This document shows positions 1-6,196 of a DNA stretch of 24,582 nucleotides, piece after piece. The notes beneath the pieces are model-generated. The model was not told the origin of the DNA. It did no database searches and was given only the letters and a program-made list of their open reading frames with translations. This DNA is from JANOQP01 sp044227705 (GTDB lineage Bacteria; Bacteroidota; Bacteroidia; Chitinophagales; Saprospiraceae): the NCBI GenBank assembly GCA_044227705.1, contig JBGAWE010000045.1:1-24582 (forward strand). The letters run 5' to 3'. How positions within the stretch are numbered: the stretch's first letter is position 1; every line of letters begins with the position of its first letter. Made by a program: the position numbers and the translations under genes.

Positions 1-594
1 CAGGACGAATTTTGGCGCAGCGAGGCGATGGAAAAACTCCCCGCCCTCAAGCGTTCGACGTCGATGCTCATCTGCGGCGAGGACCTCGGGATGGTGCCCG
101 ACTGCGTGCCGGGCGTGATGCAAGGGCTGGGCATTCTCTCGCTCGAAATCCAGCGGATGCCGAAGGCGGCGGGACAGACTTTTTTCCACCCGAAGGACGC
201 CCCGTACCTCTCCGTCGTCACCCCCTCGACGCACGACATGAGCACCGTGCGCGGCTGGTGGGAGGAGGACAGGGGCCTCTCGCGCCGCTTTTTCCACGAA
301 ATCATGGAGCAACAGGGCGGCGAGCCTTACTACTGCGAGCCGTGGGTCAACCGGGTGATCGTCGCGCAGCACCTGCGCTCGCCCGCCATGTGGGCCATTT
401 TTCAACTGCAAGACTTGATGGGAATCGACGGCGACCTGCGCCGCGAAAAGCCCGACGAGGAGCGCATCAACATCCCCGCCGACCCGCGCCACTACTGGCG
501 CTACCGGATGCACCTGACTTTGGAGGAGCTGATGGGAGAAACGTCTTTCAACTCCGGGCTGCGCGAGATGGTGGAAGAGAGCCGCCGGGCCTGA
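1..594 (+). CDS. malQ: 4-alpha-glucanotransferase (GH77), C-terminal part only
   Basis: This is the last 197 codons of a disproportionating enzyme that transfers alpha-1,4-glucan segments in maltodextrin and glycogen metabolism in the cytoplasm. The frame is open from base 1, so the gene begins outside the window. The motif GEDLG carries the family acid/base Glu (residue 27 of the fragment), and STHDMSTVRGW carries the third conserved catalytic Asp (residue 79). The catalytic nucleophile Asp must lie upstream, outside the window. Bacteroidetes homologues are long enzymes with N-terminal starch-binding domains, but whether this one has them cannot be seen. It converges on the histidine kinase gene with only four bases between the two stop codons, and there is no hairpin between them. 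The family call is firm; the symbol rests on family membership. Confidence 0.93.
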   Translation, partial: QDEFWRSEAMEKLPALKRSTSMLICGEDLGMVPDCVPGVMQGLGILSLEIQRMPKAAGQTFFHPKDAPYLSVVTPSTHDMSTVRGWWEEDRGLSRRFFHEIMEQQGGEPYYCEPWVNRVIVAQHLRSPAMWAIFQLQDLMGIDGDLRREKPDEERINIPADPRHYWRYRMHLTLEELMGETSFNSGLREMVEESRRA

Positions 595-598
595 CCGC

Positions 599-1549
599 TC
601 ACTTTTTGGCAATCGAAAACCGCACCGTCGTCCCGACCCCCGGCTCCGAGTCGAACCATATCTCGCCGCCGTGCTTCTGCACGATTTTGCGGCAGATGGC
701 CAGCCCCATGCCAATGCCCGGCCGGTCGATGTGGACGCGCTGGAAGGGCTTGAAAATCTTCTGGTGGAATTCCTGTTCGATGCCCACGCCGTTGTCGGCG
801 ACCTGAAACTGCCAGTGGCCGTCCGCCTCCTCGTGGCCGATTCGGATGACCGGCACGCTCTCCGAACGGTAGGTGATGGCATTGCCGATGAGGTGCTGGA
901 ATAGTTGCACCATCCCCGACTTCAAGGCGACGACCGATGGCAGCTCTGTGTCCATGAAAAGCTGCGTTCCGCTGGCGGTGGCCTCTGTTTCGAGGTTCTT
1001 CGCGGCGATTTTGACGACCTCGTTCAGGTCGGTCGCCACCCATTTCGCCTCGACGCCGACGCGCGAATACTCCAGCAGGTTGGTGATGACATCGTTCATC
1101 TTCTGCACGCCGCCGACGATGAAGCCGATGAACTCGTCGGCCTCCGCGTCGAGGCGGCCGCCGTACCTTCTTTTCAGCAATTGGGCGTAGCTGGCGATGT
1201 TGCGCAGCGGGCTTTTCAGGTCGTGCGAGGCGATGTAGCTGAACTGTTCCAGCTCGTGGTAACTGTTCTCGAGCGCACTGATATGCGACTCAAGCTGCGC
1301 CGACTTCTCCTCCAACTGCTGCTTCTGGGCCTCGAGGGTGCGGTTGGCCGCCTCGATGTTCTCGAACGAGAGCTTGAGCAGGCGCAGGGCGATTTCCTTG
1401 TCCTTAAGCGTCCGCTCGACCATGAAGTTCTTCTTCAGCAGGTCCTTGTCGGCGGAAGTGACGAGATCGAGCAACGTGTTCTTCTGCCCGATGTCGAGGT
1501 CGAGCGAGGCTATTGAATCGAACAGATTTTTGAGCGTCGGGGACTGCAT
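599..1549 (-). CDS. Sensor-less histidine kinase (HisKA + HATPase)
   Basis: A 316-residue cytoplasmic two-component histidine kinase. Residues 1-50 form a short helical segment. Residues about 50-103 are a Glu/Leu/Gln-rich coiled coil. The H-box SYIASHDLKSPLRNI has the phospho-acceptor His109, and the ATPase domain shows an N-box (Asn223), the G1 motif DNGVGI (252-257), the F-box FKPFQRVH and the G2 motif GIGMGLA (about 278-284). No membrane segment, PAS or GAF domain is visible, so the input must come from a partner. The upstream gene on the same strand is a FIST-domain sensor protein, a plausible partner. No response regulator is present in the window. The ATG at 1549 lies only 6 bases beyond the T-tract of a terminator-like hairpin, so its own transcription signal is unclear. 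Phytochrome-type kinases share this H-box style. Confidence 0.92.
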   Translation of the reverse strand: MQSPTLKNLFDSIASLDLDIGQKNTLLDLVTSADKDLLKKNFMVERTLKDKEIALRLLKLSFENIEAANRTLEAQKQQLEEKSAQLESHISALENSYHELEQFSYIASHDLKSPLRNIASYAQLLKRRYGGRLDAEADEFIGFIVGGVQKMNDVITNLLEYSRVGVEAKWVATDLNEVVKIAAKNLETEATASGTQLFMDTELPSVVALKSGMVQLFQHLIGNAITYRSESVPVIRIGHEEADGHWQFQVADNGVGIEQEFHQKIFKPFQRVHIDRPGIGMGLAICRKIVQKHGGEIWFDSEPGVGTTVRFSIAKK

Positions 1550-1555
1550 TGGTTC

Positions 1556-1590
1556 AAAAAATAGGGGGCCGCGACTGGTTGCGCGGCCCC
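1556..1590 (-). terminator. Rho-independent terminator or attenuator between FIST gene and kinase gene
   Basis: A perfect 9-bp stem (GGGGCCGCG at 1565-1573 pairs with CGCGGCCCC at 1582-1590) with an 8-base loop is followed on the minus strand by TA and six T residues (1561-1556). It sits between the FIST stop codon (1624) and the kinase start codon (1549). It could end the FIST transcript, or act as an attenuator that sets kinase expression in a two-gene operon. Confidence 0.8.
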
Positions 1591-1623
1591 TTTCAAAAGC
1601 AATGTTCTATGGGAAAGGGAGCC

Positions 1624-2766
1624 TCAATTCGCCCGTTCCTTGAGCAAAACCAGCGAGCAGGTCTCGTTGTGGAACTCGCAAACGCCGCCGTCGGGCGTGC
1701 CGATTTCGCCGTAGGTCAGGAAGCCCGCCATCGGCGCGCGCCAGTGGTTGAAAACGCCCTCGACCTCCTCCTCGAGCAGCGGGCCGAGCGCGAAGTGGCG
1801 GCCCTTGCACGAAAAAAGGACCACCGCATCGGGGTTCTGCACCTCGCGGGCGAGGCCGCTGAACTCGTTGATGGTCTTGTCGATGACGTCGAAGCCGGGC
1901 GAGATGCTGAACCGGAACCGCTCGCCCTCGCGCACCGCGCCGCCGAGGATGAGCGCCTTCTCGTCGGTGTTGACGAACAGCGGCGTGCGTAGGACGGTGA
2001 CGCCGTTGTCGCGCTCCATCTGCAACGGGTATTGGGCCGAGACGGAGGCGAAGTCGTTGTTCGGGTCGGGCGAGTTCGAGAAGAAGCCGAAGTATTTGAG
2101 GAAGACGTCGAGGGCCGGTTCCCCATTGATTTCATAGACGACATTTCCGTCGGCGCGGGTGATGGTGTTCTGGTCGCCGATGGCCTCCCAGCCGCTAGTG
2201 GCGAGGCCGCGCACCTCGACGCGGTCGTTGTCGAGGATTAGGCAGGCGATGCCGTTGTCGGTCATCACATCGTTGGAGAAGGCCCACGTTGCTTCGAGCT
2301 TCATGTTGTCGCCCGCTTGCCCGCCGAACAGGGGGATTTCGCGACCCACGCCGTCGCGCATCCCATAAACGAGCTGCTCCGCGTCGATGCTCACGCCGCC
2401 CGAGAGGAGGATGGCGGCCGGGTTCGAGAAGGCGCTGTCCGCAATCTGCCCCGCCTCAAAGCACGACGAATAGAGGCTCTTGTCGAGCGTTGAGGAGGCG
2501 TGGATGCGGTAAAAGGCGCGGTCGAGGTCGAAAAAGAGGCCGACTACGGCGTTCTCGTAGCAGCTCGCATTGGAGATTTCACCGCTCGTGCTGCAGCCGA
2601 TGATGTCGATTTGGTGGCGCTTGAAAAGGAGGATGATGTTCTCCAGCCCGATGTCTATGGCCGTGAATATGAGGGCAAGCGTCGGCTTGTAGCCGTCGGA
2701 TTGGGCGGCGGCGATTTGCCCTTCGAGCTGTTCGAGGTTTTTGGCGTAGAAAGACTTCGCTTGCAT
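1624..2766 (-). CDS. FIST N/C-domain sensory protein
   Basis: A 380-residue protein of the FIST family, a sensory domain proposed to bind small ligands such as amino acids and usually found beside signal-transduction partners. The N-terminal FIST domain (about 25-210) shows the motif GCSTSGEI and a glycine-rich ILLSGGVS; the FIST_C domain follows (about 215-365) with PDAVVLFSCKGR near its end. No signal peptide or membrane segment is visible, so it is predicted cytoplasmic. I chose the ATG at 2766, giving MQAKSFYAKN, because the longer frame would need a TTG start and adds a poorly family-like leader. The neighbouring downstream gene is a histidine kinase lacking its own sensor domain, which suggests that FIST provides its input. 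A strong hairpin lies between the two genes. Confidence 0.9.
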   Translation of the reverse strand: MQAKSFYAKNLEQLEGQIAAAQSDGYKPTLALIFTAIDIGLENIILLFKRHQIDIIGCSTSGEISNASCYENAVVGLFFDLDRAFYRIHASSTLDKSLYSSCFEAGQIADSAFSNPAAILLSGGVSIDAEQLVYGMRDGVGREIPLFGGQAGDNMKLEATWAFSNDVMTDNGIACLILDNDRVEVRGLATSGWEAIGDQNTITRADGNVVYEINGEPALDVFLKYFGFFSNSPDPNNDFASVSAQYPLQMERDNGVTVLRTPLFVNTDEKALILGGAVREGERFRFSISPGFDVIDKTINEFSGLAREVQNPDAVVLFSCKGRHFALGPLLEEEVEGVFNHWRAPMAGFLTYGEIGTPDGGVCEFHNETCSLVLLKERAN

Positions 2767-2881
2767 CAGGGATAATTGTTTGCTGTGAAATTGACGCAGC
2801 AAATCAACCCGAGCCTCCGGCCGGGCTTCCCCGGGAAACAGACAAAGCGTGACCCCGCGATTTTTGTCAAAGGCTGAAAAT

Positions 2882-3475
2882 TCAGGATTTGTTGCCCCAC
2901 GGCTTGTACATCGGAGCGGGCGGCGGTGGGTAGTTTTTCGGCATCACCCGATAGGGTTCGCAGGCCCGGAGGCCGTCGTGGCATTGGGCCGGGAGGCTTT
3001 GATAAAGGCGAGTCCCGTCCTTTTTCCATTCGAGCATTTCATCGGAAACCGCCCTGACGACGCGCCCCGGATTGCCGACGACGAGCGAGCGGGGCGGTAT
3101 TTTTTCCCCGTTTTTCAAAAAGGAGAGCGCGCCGACGATGCAGCCGTCGCCCAACTCGACGTCGTCCATCAAAACCGAGTTCATCCCGACGAGGCAGTCC
3201 CGCCCGACCGTCGCCCCGTGAATCACCGCGCCGTGCCCGATGTGCGCCCCCGTTTTCAAAACCACCGTGACACCGGGGAACATGTGGACGGTGCAGTTCT
3301 CTTGCACGTTGCAGCCGTCCTCTATGACGACGCGGCCCCAGTCGCCGCGCACGACGGCGGAGGCGCCGATGAACACATCTTTTCCGATGAAAACCTGCCC
3401 GATGACCGCCGCCAGCGGGTGCACGAACGCCGACTCATTGATGACAGGGCGGCAGCCGTTGAACTCGTAGACCAT
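2882..3475 (-). CDS. paaY: PaaY / gamma-carbonic-anhydrase-like hexapeptide protein
   Basis: A 197-residue left-handed beta-helix protein. Hexapeptide repeats run from about residue 12 to 135 (for example VIGQVFIGKDVFIGASAVV). The three metal-ligand His residues of gamma carbonic anhydrases are in place: His64 (CTVHMF), His81 (IGHGA) and His86 (VIHGA). The closest family I recognise is PaaY, a trimeric thioesterase/carbonic-anhydrase-type protein linked to phenylacetate breakdown, because the region after the helix (VSDEMLEWKKDGTRLYQSL) follows the PaaY pattern. No other paa gene is present here, so a role in phenylacetate degradation is only an inference. The C-terminus ends in a proline-rich tail (PPPPAP). 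Four heptamer repeats lie four bases before the ATG. Confidence 0.88.
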   Translation of the reverse strand: MVYEFNGCRPVINESAFVHPLAAVIGQVFIGKDVFIGASAVVRGDWGRVVIEDGCNVQENCTVHMFPGVTVVLKTGAHIGHGAVIHGATVGRDCLVGMNSVLMDDVELGDGCIVGALSFLKNGEKIPPRSLVVGNPGRVVRAVSDEMLEWKKDGTRLYQSLPAQCHDGLRACEPYRVMPKNYPPPPAPMYKPWGNKS

Positions 3476-3479
3476 TTTA

Positions 3480-3507
3480 TGAATGGTTGATGGTGAACGG
3501 TGAATGG
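3480..3507 (-). repeat. Four 7-base tandem repeats in the leader of the PaaY-like gene
   Basis: On the minus strand the 28 bases read as four heptamers: CCATTCA, CCGTTCA, CCATCAA, CCATTCA. They end four bases before the ATG at 3475, where a ribosome binding site would be expected, and no Shine-Dalgarno sequence is present. A second 4x7 array lies at 15985-16012. Confidence 0.7.
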
Positions 3508-3538
3508 GGAGCTCAGCGGTGGCGAAAAAGCGGGCCGC

Positions 3539-3976
3539 TCACTCCATCGGGGTGCCGACGGGGATGCTGTCGCGCAAGTCCTGCCTGCCGAATTCGAGGT
3601 GGAAAAACGTCTTGCGCAGCTCGAAGTCCAGCACGAGGAGGCTGTCGGTAAGCATCGTGATGGTCAGGTCGAGGCCCTCGACACCCTCGGGTTTTTGGGT
3701 CAAAACGTCGTTTTTAATGGAAAAATCCATCGGCACCTCCGTAAAGTTGGGGTCGGGCAGGGGCAGGTTGGACTTCATCCTTTTCCCCTGAAAGAAGAGG
3801 TAGGCCCCATCGAACGCGGGCGACTCGACTCCGTCGCGGGTGCCCGACTGGATGAACCAGCGGCCCTCGAGGAGCTTCGGGTTGATCCTCGGCTCGTCGC
3901 CACAGGCGGCGACTGCAAGCAGTAAAATTGCCGGGAGCAGTGCAGTTTTTCTCAAAGACATGGCCGGGTTCGACAT
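3539..3976 (-). CDS. Small lipoprotein, lipocalin-like
   Basis: A 145-residue lipoprotein of unknown function. The N-terminus has a hydrophobic stretch (LLPAILLLAVAAC) ending in a lipobox with Cys25, followed by acidic GDEP; such residues after the cysteine can direct Bacteroidetes lipoproteins to the surface, but that is inference. The mature part opens with LLEGRWFIQSG and has an alternating beta-strand pattern, as in lipocalin-like domains of this phylum. Two ATG codons are possible, at 3976 and 3961. The first lies immediately against the TAG of the upstream cas6-like gene, which suggests co-transcription; the second gives a more typical signal peptide (MSLRKTALL). No specific ligand can be assigned. 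Confidence 0.8.
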   Translation of the reverse strand: MSNPAMSLRKTALLPAILLLAVAACGDEPRINPKLLEGRWFIQSGTRDGVESPAFDGAYLFFQGKRMKSNLPLPDPNFTEVPMDFSIKNDVLTQKPEGVEGLDLTITMLTDSLLVLDFELRKTFFHLEFGRQDLRDSIPVGTPME

Positions 3977-4849
3977 CTATGTCGCCGGGTGCGGCGGCGT
4001 CTGGTGGCCTCGCTCGCCGCTGGGGGTGACGGGGCCGATGGGCTTCTTGACCTTCGCCTCGGGAAGCTCGACGAAGCCGAAGCCGAGGTGGCCGTGCTCG
4101 CCGAAGCCGCTGTGATAGGCGAAGTCCATGAGGAGGGGCGGCATGGAGACCTCGAATTCATAGACGAAGCCGCGCACCTGCGTCAGCCCCTCGGCGTTCG
4201 GCTTGAGGTGGATGAGGCGGCTCTTGGGCTGCGCCCGTAGTTGGAAAGACATCGGGAAAGAGGCGTCGAGCAGCCCCTCGGCATTGAGCGCGCGGTTGCG
4301 GTGGGCGGATTTGTACTTGCGGATGAGGTGGGTGAAAAAGGCCACGTCGTACTGCTCCGCGTCGGGCAGCGGGTAGGGGGTGCCGCTGGGCGCGTCCTCC
4401 ACGTCGCTGATGGAGATGGGCGAGGCGACACGGAAGGTCATCGTGTCCTTCATGTTGACCTTCGGCATGACCTGCCAGTGCTTCACCTCAAAATAGGCCG
4501 GGCGGCCCTCGAAAGTGCCGAGCTGGAGCGGGTATTGGCGGAAAAGGTGGACAAGTTGCTGCTCGAACTGCTGCCCGAGCCAGAAGCTCAAAGTGAGCTT
4601 GACCTGGTTGCCGAGCAGCCGGAACTCCTGCTTGGCCTGGTCCATTTCATATGGGTATATGGCAAGCGGCGAGAAGGTGAAGAGCTTGAAATCCTTTGCT
4701 GCGAGGTCGAAGCCGAGCTGCTGCACGTGGGCCGCCAATTCCGCCCCGCCTTTTGCGAGGACGCCGAAGACCCAACTCGACAGTTCACTTTGGTAGTTGA
4801 TGGGGATGATGGTCCCTCTTTGACAGGTTAGGCTGAATTGGATGCGCAT
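3977..4849 (-). CDS. cas6: Cas6-family CRISPR RNA endoribonuclease, stand-alone
   Basis: A 290-residue protein with the Cas6 RAMP layout: an N-terminal ferredoxin-like fold with IPINYQSELSSWVF (15-28), the KLFTFS strand (55-60), SPISIS (143-148), LIRKYKSAH (175-183) and the glycine-rich loop GFGEHGHLGFGFV (248-260). Cas6 cuts the CRISPR precursor RNA within repeats. By alignment from memory with archaeal Cas6, the position of the usual catalytic His is a Gln (Q43) and the usual Tyr is Phe28, while Lys55 is kept; His41 lies two residues away. No CRISPR array or other cas gene is seen. The protein has about 20 extra Pro/Thr-rich residues at its end. The lipoprotein gene starts directly at its stop codon. 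Family call good; activity uncertain. Confidence 0.82.
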   Translation of the reverse strand: MRIQFSLTCQRGTIIPINYQSELSSWVFGVLAKGGAELAAHVQQLGFDLAAKDFKLFTFSPLAIYPYEMDQAKQEFRLLGNQVKLTLSFWLGQQFEQQLVHLFRQYPLQLGTFEGRPAYFEVKHWQVMPKVNMKDTMTFRVASPISISDVEDAPSGTPYPLPDAEQYDVAFFTHLIRKYKSAHRNRALNAEGLLDASFPMSFQLRAQPKSRLIHLKPNAEGLTQVRGFVYEFEVSMPPLLMDFAYHSGFGEHGHLGFGFVELPEAKVKKPIGPVTPSGERGHQTPPHPAT

Positions 4850-5263
4850 AGTGGCTGACAGCGATTAAAAACAGATTATGTGTCTAAAACAGAACGGTTC
4901 AATTTGGGCGAAAAATAGAAAGGCCGGCCGTCCCATCAAACAATTTGCGTGTTTCTCCTGAAAAACGTGCCGAAAAAGGCGCGATTTGGTCGCCCGTTGT
5001 TCGGTGTATCGCGGATTTGGTGGCGGCTGGTCGGCATTTGGCCCCTGTCGGCGGAGACCGGACCCAATTTTACGACCGGGATTGCCCCCGCGTTTGGAAT
5101 CCCTTTTTATCTATGCCGGAGATTTCCGCTCGATTGTTCTGCGGAGGCCCGCGACGGGCAACTTCCCCGAAAAATTTTCCGAAAAAACAGGCAGCCCATG
5201 CGCCCGGCAAAGGCTCTTCCGGGACGGCCTCAATCCTTTTTTCCACCCACCAACTTGTCGTAC
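4850..5263. other. Divergent intergenic region, no gene seen
   Basis: This 414-base spacer separates the divergent cas6-like gene and the adhesin locus and should hold both promoters. I find no convincing TAnnTTTG box. The reading frame of the adhesin is open back to about 4949, but the extra residues have no family-like features and the ATG at 5264 opens a clean signal peptide. No CRISPR repeats are visible. Confidence 0.6.
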
Positions 5264-6070
5264 ATGCGCAAATTCTACGTTCCAATTTTCCTGACGACCG
5301 CCTTTCTTCTCGGGGCAAGACTGACCGGCCAGACCCTCGAACCCGCCTCGTCGCCCATCTCGGGCAAGCCCATCTACCTCGACGGCAAACAGCAGCGGCA
5401 CCAAATCTCGCCGACGGACTTCACGCAGACTTTCTATCTCGAAAAGCTCTTGCCGGGCGAGAGCTATGAGCTGGTATTCGGCGATGAGGACGGGTTGAAA
5501 GGCTGCGTCCCGAAAGTCTCCGCGCCCGACGGCGATGCCAAGCTTGCGCCGACTACCGACGGGAAAACGGTCTACTTCGTCCCAAAATCGGCCAAAATCA
5601 GGCTCAACCTGACCTATTGCGCCGACCAGGAGCTGCCGAAGGAGCACTGGTTGAGCCTCGTCCTGATGACCGGCACGAAGTCGAACATCAAGGACTTGCT
5701 CGCAACGCTGCAGGTCGAGGGCGGCTACACGGCCGAGGACCTTGTCCGCGAGGTCATCATCGGGGGCGACTGTTTCGACATATCGAACGTCACCTATCAG
5801 GGGTCGCCCGTGCAAATCGGGAAGTTCTCGCAGGGCATCACTAACGTGGGCCTCATCGAGGGCGCCATCCTCGCCACCGGCCCCATCGACGTGGCCGTTG
5901 GGCCAAACGACCAGAACGGCGCAGGATCGGCCGTCGGCGGGGCGGGCAACGACGCCGACCTCGCCCAACTGGCGGGCGGCGGCTCCATCTTCGACCTGTG
6001 CGACATCGAGTTCGACTTCCGGCCCACCGAGTCGCCACTGTCTTTAAATTCCGTCTTTGCGTCAGAGTAA
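5264..6070 (+). CDS. Giant T9SS adhesin, N-terminal piece, ended by an in-frame TAA
   Basis: These 268 codons begin the adhesin that continues in the same frame to 12043. The ATG at 5264 gives MRKFYVPIFLTTAFLL, a Sec signal peptide with likely cleavage near residue 22. From about residue 160 the choice-of-anchor L domain starts (LVREVIIGGDCFDISNV), and it breaks off at SLNSVFASE followed by TAA at 6068-6070. In this domain family the motif normally reads FASEEY, so a GAA codon changed to TAA explains the stop exactly. As a separate product it would be an exported fragment with half an anchor-L domain and no sorting tail, and would probably be non-functional. The stop may be a real nonsense mutation or a base-call error. 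Confidence 0.85.
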   Translation: MRKFYVPIFLTTAFLLGARLTGQTLEPASSPISGKPIYLDGKQQRHQISPTDFTQTFYLEKLLPGESYELVFGDEDGLKGCVPKVSAPDGDAKLAPTTDGKTVYFVPKSAKIRLNLTYCADQELPKEHWLSLVLMTGTKSNIKDLLATLQVEGGYTAEDLVREVIIGGDCFDISNVTYQGSPVQIGKFSQGITNVGLIEGAILATGPIDVAVGPNDQNGAGSAVGGAGNDADLAQLAGGGSIFDLCDIEFDFRPTESPLSLNSVFASE

Positions 6071-6196
6071 TACTGCGAGTACGTCAACTCGACCTTCAAC
6101 GACCGCTTCGGCTTCTTCATCAGCGGCCCCGGCATCGGCGGGCCGTTCAGCGGCGGCGCGGCCAACCTCGCCGTCCTGCCCGGCGGCGGCACCTAT

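Noticed and set aside
3480..3507. CRISPR array near cas6
   Set aside because: Units are only 7 bases with no spacers; no repeats of CRISPR length are visible anywhere in the window.
4949..5263. Extended N-terminus of the adhesin
   Set aside because: The extra residues lack any family pattern, while the ATG at 5264 starts a proper signal peptide.
6060..6075. Programmed stop-codon readthrough or recoding at the TAA
   Set aside because: No readthrough motif or downstream structure is recognisable, and a single-base change from the expected GAA is the simpler explanation.
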